From positions 25,016,273 to 25,080,272 of the forward strand of contig NC_079513.1 in NCBI RefSeq assembly GCF_000801105.2: a stretch of DNA of 64,000 nucleotides, in the 5' to 3' direction. Below the pieces are notes generated by a model. The model saw nothing but the letters and a program-made list of their open reading frames with translations. It did not search any database and was not told the origin of the DNA. Origin of the DNA: Raphanus sativus (lineage: Eukaryota > Streptophyta > Magnoliopsida > Brassicales > Brassicaceae). Of this stretch, positions 14,940 to 26,565 are shown one piece after another; position 1 is the stretch's first letter; every line of letters starts with the position of its first letter. A program made the translations under genes and the position numbers.

Positions 14940-16242
14940 TCTATACTATTAAAGCAGAATCTTTAATAGGATTCTGCCCTTAGTTTTTCAAGTTATTTAC
15001 AAGGAAATGCTACTGCTTTTAAAATTGTTATTTTAATTAAATTTCTTAATATATTTAACCAATCGGAAATAAGATTTGTTTTGAACCAACCACATTATAG
15101 CATCATTTAAAAAACGTTTTTAAGGCAAAGATTGTATTGTTACTTCGTCCCATTACGTCATCATGCATCTATCAGAATTCCTAATAGGATTCTCCCCTTA
15201 GTTTTTCAAGCTATTTACAAAGAAATGCCACTGCTTTTTAAAATTTGTTATTTTAATTAAATTTCCTAATATATTTAACCAATCGGAAATAAGATTTGTT
15301 TTGAACCAACCACATTATAGCATCATTTAGAAACGTTTTTAAGGCAAAGACTGTATTGTTACTTCGTCCCATTACGTCATCATGCATATAGATTATTTTA
15401 TATGTATTACAACTTCTAGACATTTAACGGATATTTATATAAATAGTTACTTCGCAGCATTACGTCAAAATTAATATATATATATATATATATATTATAT
15501 ATGTATATATATATATTTTATGTGATGAGAACTTCTAAATAATTAATATTATTTAAAAATTATGTCTATTAATGTCTAACATCTAAATGTTAAACCCATA
15601 AGACGTTTCAATCTGTTAATCCTTAAATATGAACATTTTTTGTTGGGATTATAGAATTATAGCACCTTTTTTTTGTTGTTGATGCCTTGATGGTCATACT
15701 ATCCTAATATATTTGCCTATCAACTAATGATATCTTGGCTAAAAATCTTTAAAAAATTCGTAATAAAGGAAGATTTAAAAAAGATTTACCACTTTTAAAG
15801 TAATTTAAATTATGATTCCCGATTTAATTGTATATATTTAAGGAATATTTCGTTACAGAATATATAGGAACTTCCATAACTTATACTAATATATTCTTTA
15901 GAATAATGCAACGCTATTCATATGAACTTTAACCTCTATATTAAAACAATTAGATCCCTAGATTTTGATCCATATATTTTATGCAATTATTAGTATCATT
16001 AACTTAATGATTTAAAAAATGATTACAAAAAGTATTTAAAAATCTTTCAAAATGATACAATTTTACTTTTAAGAATATATTTTGAAAATAACACTTTTAA
16101 TATTGTTATTTAAAATTGAAATAAAAATATTAAAATTCAGATTTAAATTACATGAAATGTTAAAATATAAAAATAATGTTTTTTGATAGATAAAAAATTT
16201 GATAACCAAAAGATTAATCCCGCGCTTTAGGATTAAATCTAG
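14940..16242 (+). mobile_element. Non-autonomous Helitron
   Basis: The stretch begins with TCTATACTATTAAAG after an A and ends with a GC-containing hairpin (TTAATCC...GGATTAA) followed by AAATCTAG before a T. TC...CTRR ends between host A and T, with a 3' hairpin and no target duplication, are hallmarks of Helitrons. It is about 1.3 kb with no helicase frame, so it is non-autonomous. The interior is AT-rich, with a (TA)n run near 15474-15515. Confidence 0.7.
14956..15389 (+). repeat. Tandem direct repeat, two ~217-bp copies
   Basis: Two adjacent, nearly identical units run 14956-15173 and 15174-15389. Both contain AATAGGATTCT, then TTAACCAATCGGAAATAAGA and end near ACGTCATCATGCAT. They lie directly inside the Helitron 5' end, so the 5' region of the element has been duplicated in place. 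Confidence 0.8.
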
Positions 16243-16890
16243 TTTGTTATTAAAGTGGAAAAGCATGCCACATGCTTTCATTTCAGTTTTATATTACTGT
16301 TATCGTATGTTGTCTTGTTGATTAACAAACGAAACAAAAAAAATACTCTTCTTGTAGTTTCTCGGAACTTATTTCCTGTTTAGAAGTTAAGTATGGAAAT
16401 TTAAAACACACATCACGGAACTAATTTAATTTAATTTGAATTAAAAAGTGGACTAAGATAATACAAGAAAAACTAAGGGAGAAAAAGGACTTTACACACT
16501 CTCTCTCCACGCTAGTCTCTGCTCATTTTCCCTATATGCATGCATCCGTACGTAAATACTGAGGAAAATGCTCTTTCTCTCTCTTACAACGATAGAGCAC
16601 TTTTTCATTTGTCGTATTAAATGATAGAGCTCCTTTTGATCATATATAGAAAACAAATCAAATCATACGTTGTTAACCCGCTGGGCAATTTGGCCTTTTT
16701 AAAGATTCTTTTGAATTTCGTGTTTCCTCATTTCCTCATTTCCTCTTTTGTTTCTCCTACCGAACACGTATACTGTATCCCAGTTCAAAAAAATCACATA
16801 TACTGTATAATATAATAATCGTACAATATATTCGTCTGCGATCTTATCGATCATTTAATGAAAAGGGCTAAAATGAGGGAGCACTGACAT
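16243..16890. other. AT-rich spacer
   Basis: Host DNA between the Helitron and the next insertion. Nothing coding or RNA-like was recognised. Confidence 0.4.
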
Positions 16891-16906
16891 AACATGCAAT
16901 CAGAAT

Positions 16907-17765
16907 AAGCACCACCATTCTACCTCTCTCTAGATTTCTCTCTCTAGATTTCTCTCCGTCATCTCTCTAGAGACACCGACGAGATTTCCCGATTCCGGCG
17001 GGCGGGCTTGGCTTTCCTAGCCACCGCCGTCCGGCAAAAGCTCTCTCTATTTTCTTTTTCTTTTTACTTTGTCTCGGCTTTGGGTCGGTGCGTCGTTTTC
17101 GCATCGATTTTTCTAGCTTCCGGCTATGCATCGATATCTTCGGTGGTGGTCCGGTTTTGGTTCTCCGGGAGACGGTGGGTTCTCCACCGTTCATCGCCGG
17201 CGTTTGCTTCTGGGCCGTGCCGTTTCTTCTCGGATGGTGGTCACCGGCTTTCGTTTATCACGGATGTGTTCGAGCTGTGGAAGATGTGGTTACTTGTGAG
17301 ATTGGTGGCCGAATTTGGAGGAGGTCTCGGTGAACCGATGGACGCTCTCTGAAGGTCGGGCCTTCCCGTGAAAGACTCCGGTTCCTATGCCTTCACACAG
17401 TCGTTGGGTGGAATCCGGTGGTCGTGGTTGTGCTCCCGGTGAGTCCGGTGGATGAGTTCCGTTTAATTACAGCGTCGACTTCTCGTGAGGAGGAAGTGGG
17501 TGACTTGCGATTCCGGTGAGATCCTGGTTTACGATCTCGGCGGCGACCGACAGCCATAGAGATAACGAAGCTTCATCAGTGGACACGCGTTCCTTCTTTG
17601 TGCGGTCTCGCACACGTGGGAGTGGAAACCGGTGCGGGCTTGGGTCTCGTTTTCTGTGGACCTGGCGGTTTGGTCTTTAGTTTGTATTGTTGGTTTGGGC
17701 CGGTTGTGGCCTTTCTTGTTCTTTGTTTTATATATATATAATATCTCAGTTGGAAGAAAAAAAAA
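16907..17765 (+). mobile_element. GC-rich non-LTR-type retro-insertion
   Basis: A block of about 860 bp, clearly more GC-rich than its surroundings, is bounded by a direct repeat ACATGCAATCAGAAT (about 16892-16906 and 17766-17780) and ends with an adenine run. A target duplication of about 15 bp plus a poly(A) end shows L1-style target-primed insertion. It starts with repeated CTCTCTAGATTTCTC motifs. I recognise no reverse transcriptase. A 114-residue frame (17008-17352) has no family I know. It could be an internally deleted LINE, a long SINE-like element or a retro-copied transcript. Confidence 0.65.
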
Positions 17766-17780
17766 ACATGCAATCAGAAT

Positions 17781-18461
17781 GGCGGACACTCCAGCCATTT
17801 GTTATTAATATTACACGCTTATTCTTCATTTTTACGGAGAAGTCTTCAAATTTTAATCAGACTAAAAATTCCCATCGTCGACATCCGATCCATATGTTTC
17901 TTTATAAATGTATCCGTTTTTTTTTCAGAAAATATTTCCAAAATTTACAGCTTTTTATTAAATTATAACCTCCAGAGATAGTAGACATGTGTTTATGTAT
18001 ATGCTACATTAAACAAATGATGATCAATAGGTAAAATAAAATTCTACAAAACTAGAGTAATATAACTATATATTTGGTATGAAGGCAAAAAATACAATTT
18101 ATTAGCCGAATTATTTGGTATGGACAGGTAGAAGAACAAGCCAGACACACAAATTCGAGACAAGCAATGCAAAAGGATTAAAGGAGCATTTGATATGGCA
18201 TAAAGAGCAAAGAGACGAAGCGCCAACTACATGTCACCTCCGCTCAGACCAAGGGCATAAACCCTCCATAACCTCTCTACGTCGATAATTCATCAACACT
18301 ATTTCAGATTATGAATATTAACAATCTAAAATATAAAGTTATATAATTTATTAGTCTCTAATTAAAGTACTTTTACTTGAATGTAAATAACCATTTTCAC
18401 GAATATTAACTATTCAAGAGGTATAATAGGTTATAAATGCATCTCAAGTTCTTTCCACTAG
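17781..18461. other. AT-rich spacer
   Basis: Host DNA between two retro-insertions, without a recognised gene or element. Confidence 0.4.
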
Positions 18462-18477
18462 TATGAATTTCAAATTT

Positions 18478-19573
18478 TTTTTTTTCCTTAAAACCCTACG
18501 TGGGATATCCTTTCCAAATAAACTCCAAAGGGGTGAAGAGTTTACAAAATGGTTACAATCTGATCGAAGAAATATATAATAACTTTAATGAAACTTGTGT
18601 GAAGCAGGATAGAAGAGGTAACAAGTGATGATCTTTTAAGCCTGGAACCGATCAAACCAGATGGAGAGATAGGTTTCCTGAGTATTTTCCCGGAGCTGAG
18701 AGGAGGAGGGTCTCTCCCTGTCGATCCCCAATAGCTTGGCTCTGATTTAAAGCTGAATTTCTTTGACAATTTGAGTAGCGGGTTTGTTCACAGCAGAGTG
18801 CAAACGCGAGTTTCTCTCCCTCCATATAAAGTAGACCGCTCCCTGGAATACCAACTTTAAGACAGGTTTAAGATTGGACCTTGCCGGAGAAGTTCGCAGC
18901 CAATTTACCACATCTTGCAAGTTAGAAGGATGAGCCATTCGAAGGTTTGATAGCAGGAGGTTCCAGACCGCCACCGAGTACTGGCATTGAAAAAAGAGAT
19001 GATTAGCCGTCTCTGGCGCATGACCACAGAGAAGGCAATCTGGTGGGACTGCAAGACCCCAAGATCTGAGTCTGTCTCGCGTTAACATCATGCCCTTTAG
19101 GAGAAGCCAGACTATAAAAGAATGCTTAGGAATTCTCTGACTAAACCAAACAACCTTGTGCCAAGTGACGGGCGGAGGTGAAGGGTTCAGAGAGCTCCAA
19201 AGACGAGAAGTAGAGAAAACAGATGGCGGATCCGTTGTGGCAATCCTCCACATATAATAGTCTTCTTCAGATGAATCGATGTCCGGGATTTGAGAAGGTA
19301 GAGCCTGGCGAAGCCTTCTCAAAATAGGACTTCTGCTACGAGTCTGTCTCCATGCTCCCGTGGTGACAACTTCAGAAACAGAACTATCAATGAGAATACC
19401 AGAAACCTGAGGTCCAAGAGGGCCAATGATATCAATAAGAGATCTCAAACCCGTCCAATTGTCATGCCAAAAAGACGCCTTGGTTCCTGAGTTAATGTGA
19501 CATATAATGTGAGGCTTTGCCAAGGACCTCAGCTTCATTAGTCGCTTCCAAATCCAGCTTCCGACGTTTCAAC
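18478..19573 (-). mobile_element. 5'-truncated LINE with zf-RVT domain
   Basis: The minus strand carries a 263-codon frame (19538-18747) with the C-terminal part of a plant L1-type polyprotein, including a zf-RVT zinc-binding region: CLLCGH, then ANHLFFQCQYSVAVW, followed by YFIWRERNSRLH. The insertion is flanked by a perfect 16-bp duplication (TATGAATTTCAAATTT) at 18462-18477 and 19574-19589. On the minus strand it ends in poly(A), seen as a T-run at 18478 onward. Endonuclease and reverse transcriptase are absent, so the copy is dead on arrival. Confidence 0.9.
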
Positions 19574-19589
19574 TATGAATTTCAAATTT

Positions 19590-20679
19590 GTTGCAGGTTA
19601 TAATTTTGTATTATTTTGTCAGTTGTTACATTTTAAAACAGACAGAGACGATTTCATAAACTCTAGAACAAAAAAAAGAGTTGTTGTAGCATTAACTTTA
19701 TATAAAAGATTATTTATCAAACAAAAAAAGTTTTATACATAGTTTTGGCATGTGAGCAGTGCGCCAGTGTCGTACACATTAGTAGTCTTTTCCCCTGCAG
19801 TAAGGATTAGCTATGAGCTGCCTTTTTTACCTTCATCCAAAGATCGAGATGTTTAATTTTTCTTCCGTTTAATTAATTTAAACTGTATAAAATCCTTACC
19901 GTATTATAATTTTATTTACTTTTAGAAGTCCTCATCATGTAACTAATTTATCCAGCCCATTATTTTAAATGCTTACACTTTTTACATATGCGTAGTGGAC
20001 TATAAATTTGAAGTAGAATTGCGTACTTTTCGAAAAAGATACTTAGAACAGAAATTATACTATTAGTGTTTCAAAAAAAAATACTATTAAAATTTTGTGA
20101 AATTAGGCGGTATAAGTTAACTAGCAAAAAAAAATTCATTATCTAGCTAAAATCACACATTTTCTCCTTTTTCTTTTTTTTATCTCTCTCTAATCTTTTT
20201 CTACAAAACCAATTTTTTTTTCTTAGCTATTTCACAAATAAGCCTAAAATGTTTACTTAGCTATTGCAAGAAACTATAATAGACTAAATTTAAAATTAAG
20301 AAGAATTATAATCCGTGAGGTTTTACTACTATATATACAACAACCGTTTTGTTGTCATAATACCCCCATGTAAGAAACACAAGTCACATATTTGAACTCT
20401 CACAAGAAAAAGAGAAGACATTTCTTATCTTCACTCCACCGTTGTCTAGACACAAGTTCTAGTCTTTGAACTCTAAGAATAGAAGCAACATCAAAAAGAG
20501 AAATCAATACATGAGATATTACAATGACGAACGTACACATCTAGAGATAATATGTTTACGTTTGATAGCAAATATTTTCTTTTGTGGAAATTATCTACAG
20601 AGTATACCAAGAAAATACTTACAATTTTTCATGTTACCTCAATTTATAAATAAATAAGATGTAATCACGAAAATAAACC
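19590..20679. other. AT-rich spacer
   Basis: Low-complexity AT-rich host DNA. A TATATATACAA motif lies near 20330, but no convincing gene follows it. Confidence 0.4.
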
Positions 20680-20688
20680 TTAAAAAAT

Positions 20689-21570
20689 GGACAAGACTTG
20701 GGTTCACCCCCTATGGTGAACCTTTAAATTCACCATCTTCTTAATGATCAACCAAAGTGCCAACTAGATTAATGATTAAAAAATATTAAATAATTTTTTC
20801 AAAAACCGAAATAATTAAAAAAATAAATAGTGTCAGTTTTAATAATGCTAATATCATTATCTAATCAATAAACTCAAACTCTATACCCTAAATCCGTATT
20901 CTAAACCCTAAATTCTAAATTATAAACCCAAACTCTATACCCTAAATCCAAATCTTAAACCCTAAACCCAAACCATAAATCATAAACCCAAAAACATGAA
21001 CTCTAAACCCAAACTTATACCCTAAACCCAAATCTTAGACTCTAAACCCAAAACGTAAATACAAAACCCAAACCCTATACCCTAAATATTTAGATTAATA
21101 TTGATGTTGTTCTTTTGAAATTTAAGGTTAAGAATTAAAGTTTGGATTTAGAGTTCATGGTTTGGGTTACGGTCTAGAGTTTGGGTTTAGGATCACGGTT
21201 TGGGTTTAGGATTTATGGTTTGGGTTTAGAGTATAAGATTTGGGTTTAGGGTCTAGGGTTTGAGTTTAGGGTATAGTTTTGGATTTAGACTTTAGATTTT
21301 TTGGTTTATGATTTATGGTTTGGGTTTAGAGTTTAAGATTTGAGTTTAGGGTATAGAGTTTGAGTTTATAAGTTAAAATTTAGGGTTTAGAATTTGGATT
21401 TAGGGTATAGAGTTTGAGTTTAGAGATTAAATAGTGACATTAGCATTATTAAATATGATATTATTTATTTATTAAATTATTTTATCATTAATCTAGTTGA
21501 CACTTTAATTGGTTATTAGGGAGGTGGTGAATTTAAAGGTTCACCACAGGGGTGAACCCAAGTCTTATCC
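20689..21570. mobile_element. Fold-back Mutator-like element 1 with telomere-like interior
   Basis: The element is flanked by the 9-bp duplication TTAAAAAAT (20680-20688 and 21571-21579). Its ends are inverted repeats, GGACAAGACTTGGGTTCACC on the left and the near-perfect complement on the right, and the inverted homology continues deep into the element. The left arm is packed with degenerate AAACCCTAAA-type units and the right arm with TTTAGGGTTT-type units in opposite orientation. A 9-bp duplication and long inverted ends fit a non-autonomous MULE. No transposase frame. Confidence 0.82.
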
Positions 21571-21658
21571 TTAAAAAATACGCATGTTTTTCTTAATTAC
21601 TAATGATGACGTCACCTGTTTACAAAGCGGGTAACTTTTAACCAGAATAAAAAATAAA

Positions 21659-22532
21659 GAACAAAACTTAGCTTCACCCCCTAAGATGAACCTCTACATT
21701 CACCCACCAATAGAAATTAGTTAATTGAGATTTCATATCTTTTAAAAAAGGAAACCAAGTAATAAGAATTTAATGAAATAAAATTATGTTTTTAGATAAA
21801 TAGAAAATAGTAGCAATTAAAAAAAATATTTGGTTTAGTATTGATAAATCCGTCAAAAAATACTAAACCCTAAATCCTAAATTCTAAATACTAAACCCTA
21901 AACCCTTGGGGAAAGCCTGAACCCTTGGGAAAAGTCTATACCCTAAATCGTTAATCTTAAACCCTAAACCCTTAATCATAAACTATAATATTAAACCCTA
22001 AATTCTAAATACTAAACCCTAAACCCTTGGGGAAAGCTTGAACCCTTGGGCAAATCCTATACCCTAAATCGTTAATCTTAAACCCTAAACCCTTAATCAT
22101 AAACCATAATATTAAACCATAGGATTAAGAGTTTATGATTTAATATTTGTCAAAGAGTTTAGGGTTTAGGGTTTCGTGTTAGAATTTAGGGTTTAATATT
22201 ATGGTTTATGATTAATGGTTTAGGGTTTAAAATTAACGATTTAGGGTATAGGATTTACCCAAAGGTTCAGGCTTTCTCCAAGGGTTTAGGGTTTAGGGTT
22301 TAGAATTTAGAGTTTAGGGTTTAGTATTTTCTGACGGATTTAACAATATTAAAAAGAATATATTTTTTTGATAATTGCTACTATTTTTTATTTATCTAAA
22401 AACATAATTTTATTTCATTAAATTCTTATTACTTGATTTCCTTTTTTAAGAGATATCAAATCTCAATTAACTAATTTCTATTGGTGGGTGAATGTAGAGG
22501 TTCACTTTAGGGGGTGAAGCTAAGTTTTGTTC
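21659..22532. mobile_element. Fold-back Mutator-like element 2 with telomere-like interior
   Basis: A second element lies 88 bp from the first, flanked by the 9-bp duplication AAAAATAAA (21650-21658 and 22533-22541). Its ends are GAACAAAACTTAGCTTCACC and the inverse. Each arm carries about 150 bp of well-conserved inverted repeat and then telomere-like CCCTAAA units, inverted in the other arm, with a repeated ACCCTTGGGGAAAGC motif. The ends resemble those of element 1 (CTTcACCCCCTA core), so both belong to related families. Confidence 0.83.
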
Positions 22533-22541
22533 AAAAATAAA

Positions 22542-23204
22542 GTAATGAATTGGCACTAAACAGAGATATTTGTTTAACAATCCAGGTGTCCATCTCGCTA
22601 CAGTCCCTACCTCATTAGTACACTCTCTCCTAGAAAGATAAATTTGGGTTTGTCATTACTCGGTTCTTCAAAAAACTTAGGGTTCCAAATTCCAAGGTTC
22701 TCTCCCAAATTTCTTTTCCTCTTCAAAAATCTGTTTTTCTTAGTTTCTTCAAAAGCTGGGGTCTTAAACCTCTCTGCTTCACTAACTTTTGCTTGTTACG
22801 GTGTTAAAACTTCCTGCTTTTTGGGTCTTTGTTTTTCGGTAACAGCTTTAGATGAAAGTCTGATTAGACATTTCCAAGTTGGTCTACGTTTCTTCCAAAT
22901 CTGGTTGTATATACCTTTACATTGAAAAGTTCTGAAAAAATAACGTTGGAAGTTTGTCAAAGATTTATGATTTTCTTTAGTCCTCGGTGTTTTATAAGTT
23001 TTGGATCTCTTCTCGTCTATTTTTTTTTTATTGTTTTACAAAAAAACTGTGTATATCTTCTTAATATATTTCTCCTGTATCTTTTTGCTAAAGCTGTTCA
23101 TTAGTCATTTTTTCCCACCAAAAAGGGTTTTATTTCTTAGAAAATCTTTAGGTCACACATTAAAAGGTTATGGATTGGAATTTTGTTACTATTTGTTTCT
23201 CTTC
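22542..23204. other. Leader region of the papain-like gene
   Basis: Thymine-rich DNA upstream of the papain-like pseudogene. Pieces (for example around GATTAGACATTT near 22863 and TTAAAACTTC near 22803) recur at 27.85 and 28.4 kb with the second papain-like relic. It is therefore probably an old leader or first intron rather than random spacer. No conserved protein frame. Confidence 0.45.
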
Positions 23205-23220
23205 AAACCTTGGCGTTTTG

Positions 23221-23460
23221 ACAAGACGTTGTAGCCCAATGGTTAGGACGGGTCCCCGCCTGCATCCAGGTAGGGGGTTCGATCCACGCCGGAGGGAACT
23301 GCCTTGCAACGCTCTTGTCATCCACACGGATATGGGCCATGCTTTCGGCCCATTTGAAAAACTGGGAGGGGCGTCTATCCGTGGGCATTCCTTCCCCTTG
23401 GGGATTAGTCTGGGCCTTCTGGGCCTGGGATACCCCCAGGTTAAACAAAAAAAAAAAAAA
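23221..23460 (+). mobile_element. tRNA-derived SINE
   Basis: A 240-bp element with an internal Pol III promoter: A box TAGCCCAATGG (23232-23242) and B box GGTTCGATCC (23276-23285). It ends in a run of adenines. A direct repeat CCTTGGCGTTTTG lies on both sides (23208-23220 and 23461-23473). Near-perfect duplication suggests a fairly young insertion just upstream of the papain-like gene. Confidence 0.92.
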
Positions 23461-23542
23461 CCTTGGCGTTTTGTTTGTATAGATCCTATTATCTTTTGGG
23501 TTATATCATAATACTGTTTGTCTTCTTGTGTATGTCAAAGCA

Positions 23543-24766
23543 ATGGAAAGTGATAAAGGAAGAATTGGTGGGATAGGCGGTGGTGGTATAGGGGCTGGAG
23601 GAAGCAGGAAAGAGAAAGGCTTAAATACTAGTAAACGTGAGGCAGCTGCTAAACGAAAAGCACGGCCAGATCCTCCCCAACACTACGATGTACCTCAACC
23701 AACACCACGGGTAAGATACCATTTTTAATCTATTGTGTTATTTTTTTTTTTAGATAAAACCCTAATTGTTATCTTGTTATGTTGATATTTTTATCAGGTT
23801 TTCGCTGATGGAAGCAAACTGCTTTTTGATTGGTGTCAGATACACCCGACTTTGCTTTGTCATATTATTTGTCAAATCACGGGTACTTAAAACTCTCTAT
23901 ATTAGTTTGTTTTTGTATAGTCATATCAATGCAAATTTATTCTAGTGTTAATTTGATTTTTTGTAATTCAACTTAAACATCAGATATCTGTTGGGCTCTA
24001 GTTCTTGGCCGGATTCTCCAGTTCGTGTACAACAAGGATCGTCACAATGTCAATCAACACAAGTATTTGGACATTGATGGCTTCGCAAAATTGTGAAATT
24101 GGGGAAGAAAGAAATAGCTCATAATAAAGTAGCTGAGAGTAGTAGTATGGCGGTTGGTTCTCTTAAAAATGCAATGAAGCACATACATGACGTTGGAATA
24201 CAGAAAAAGAAAGACACTATCAAGACGGTAAAGCATTCACTAATCTAATAAATCTTTATATATATTTGACCATTTTATTTATATATCATATGTTCATATT
24301 GATTCATTACTACTTGTTTTGCTTGTTTTGTAGAAATCAAAGACATTTACAGTCAAGGGCTCTTTTTTCCTATAAAAGATGCAACTCCAGGAATGATCAC
24401 TCGTTTGCTAGAGACTAAAGGTCCTGTTGGTATGGCACTTGATGTGACCCCTGTGCTTCTAAAACTTAAAGATGTAAGTTAAGTTTTTCTATAACAATTG
24501 CTATACGCTAGTATAAATCTGGCTACAACTTAAACGTCAATGTATTGTTTCAGGGAATTTATAGGGTACCAGAGCCAGAAGTTGGAAAAGAGAGACATGT
24601 CATCACTATTGTAGCACATGGGGTAACATTAGATGGAGAAATTTTTTTCGATGTGCAAAACACATGGGGAGTCAACTGGGGAGTTGCAGGTCATGGGAGG
24701 ATCATAATTACAGGAACCACTAACGACATCTTTTTTCTAGACCAATTGCTTAAGAAAAATAAGTAA
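23543..24766 (+). pseudogene. Papain-like (C1A) protein gene, frameshifted
   Basis: Five exon-like blocks: 23543-23710, 23798-23882, 23984-24237, 24334-24473 and 24554-24766. Block 1 is Gly/Lys-rich with PPQHYDVPQPTPR. Block 3 has ICWALVLGRILQFVYN, where the Cys matches the papain active-site Cys. Block 5 has RHVITIVAHG and DVQNTWGVNWG, matching the active-site His and Asn regions. No signal peptide or canonical propeptide is seen, as in the small Brassicaceae papain-like family near this locus. A stop at 24094-24096 closes the frame; the sequence then continues in another frame (KIVKLGKKEIAHNKVAES) and needs another shift to enter block 4. I read it as a recent pseudogene; unannotated splicing cannot be ruled out. 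Confidence 0.78.
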
Positions 24767-25720
24767 ATTTGGCCTACACTACCTGTTTAGTTTCATCTTA
24801 TAACTTTTCTTTCTAATTTTCTTTATTTTATTTTATCTTAATTATATTTCGACTTCTTAAATCCAACCTTCTTTCGAATATATTATCATTTTGTTTCTAA
24901 ATTTTCTTTTCTTTTTCATCTTGTTTAAATTATGTTTTAAATTACTAAATCCAATCATCTCTTTGGGAAACATCTTTTGAACATGCTTGAATACTTGTCA
25001 ACAATTCTCAAAAGCTCATGTTCATTGAACTGGAAGATAAATAATTAACAAAACCTTTAACAATCTAATATTTTCATATTTATCAGGACGTTCTCTTCAT
25101 CGTAAAAATTAATAATCAATTTTCTATATAGTGTACATAATATATGTGTATACATCTACAAAAATTGCATTGTTTGAACGTCCCAAATACAAAAGTATCA
25201 ACAAATTTTTTTAGACCAAATGAAGAGAAACTAATAAACATCCTGACGTTACGAGTTATAAACATCAATTTTATCTTTGACAATATTATCTCAGGTAATC
25301 GCCCACCCAACGAATGACTGAAGGTATCGTCCACATCCAAGAATATAAAATAAACATCAAACATAATATAACAACCATCATTAAGATCCATAATATTAAA
25401 TCCATAAGTCTCAACGCAAAAGACATAGATAACATTAATACAACCTAAATCCATCTGGGACTCGGCTTAATCATAAAAGACTCATTTTAATACATTATGA
25501 TCTTGGTCTTCCTCGTAGACTACCACCAGCATACCAAATCTGCAAGGATTAGATTGAAGGATTAGAGAGACTAAGATGAATAAATAAATAAATAAATAAA
25601 TAAAATCACCCCAGACGACAAAAATTGGAAGAGCTATAAGTATTCCAATAACACAGCAACTAAGTAATTCCAAAGAAAATAAAAGACTAAACATATGAAC
25701 ATACCTATGCAGGTCACAGA
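24767..25720. other. Spacer between papain-like and cystatin-related genes
   Basis: AT-rich DNA. The part near 25440-25570 resembles the 3' flanks of other cystatin-related copies (for example 34.57-34.70 and 41.29-41.41 kb), so it probably contains a spliced 3' UTR. A short ATAA-type tetranucleotide run lies near 25580-25603. Confidence 0.45.
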
Positions 25721-26565
25721 TTAGGATTTGGGAGAAGCTGGTCGGCAGAGGATGGGAAAGGGAGGTTTTGCTCCAAAATCCATAGCCTTGGCTTGATACT
25801 CCACGAGAGGACCATTGGTATACTCTCGAGCCATAAAGGTGATGTACAGCTTCCAACCATCTCCTACTTTCATATTGCCTCTAACGATGCTTACCAATTC
25901 CACGGTCTTATTCTAAGTAAATAACACACACAACCATCGCCTATATGTGAGTATAACAACAAATTTAAAATGTTTATATTTGAATAGATGAGTACTCATT
26001 ACCTTCTCCTCGTTGAGTTTCTTAACACATAAGGAGGCAATAGACTCCAAATATTCCCTTGTGGTCATGTCAATCCAAGGTTCTTCCAGATCAGTAAGGG
26101 GGAAGATGGACCTGAAGGGATCTTGTTCATAAAAACCCTAAAAAAAAAATCAAATACATAAAAGATCCAACTTTATAAAATTGGATGAACAAAGAGGGGG
26201 AATTACGTTACCCGATTCTTCCAGGCCTGGATCTTAAAGTCGCGGAACACTTTGTACTCCTCTTCGTCAGAGAAGCTTTTACGGTCCTCAGGGTCGTAGA
26301 ACTCGTAACCATCGAAGCTATCCTTATCCCACTCCGGTTCCGGTTCTGGGAAGTTTAAGTAATTAATCCTAGGAGATCTCACCACTCCTTCGTCTTCTTC
26401 TTCAGTGTCGACAGACCATGCGCGTCCGCTGTCGGTATCGCTATCCTCTTCCATGCTTGTGTCGTCGTCGTCGTCTTCATCTTCCAACTTCTGCTTTTTC
26501 GACACAGAAGAGTCCGATTCCTCCTCAGTCGCAGCTCGTTTCGCCGTGAAATCGTCGCTTAGCAT
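25721..26565 (-). CDS. Cystatin-related protein, copy 1 (intact)
   Basis: Three exons on the minus strand, 26212-26565, 26003-26137 and 25721-25912, give 226 residues. The N-terminal half is acidic: Ser/Asp/Glu clusters with a KKQKLED basic patch, then INYLNFPEPEPEWDKDSFDG. The C-terminal half has IASLCVKKLNEEKNK and then VELVSIVRGN, GWKLYITFMAREY and AKAMDFGAKPPFPILCRPA. I place it in the Brassicaceae cystatin/monellin-fold family. The canonical cystatin Q-x-V-x-G loop is not seen, so protease inhibition should not be assumed. The ATG at 26565 is the first in frame. A TATAAGGACACATC block and the palindrome GTCACGTGAC (26863-26872) lie upstream. Confidence 0.83.

Noticed and set aside
17008..17352. 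A 114-codon protein gene in the GC-rich block
   Set aside because: No family recognised, no introns or promoter, and it lies wholly inside a retro-insertion.
20860..22320. A true interstitial telomere from chromosome fusion
   Set aside because: The CCCTAAA units are degenerate, point in opposite directions within each element and lie between transposon ends with 9-bp duplications.
25116..25454. 112-codon minus-strand frame between papain-like and cystatin-related genes
   Set aside because: Low-complexity composition without motif, in AT-rich spacer.
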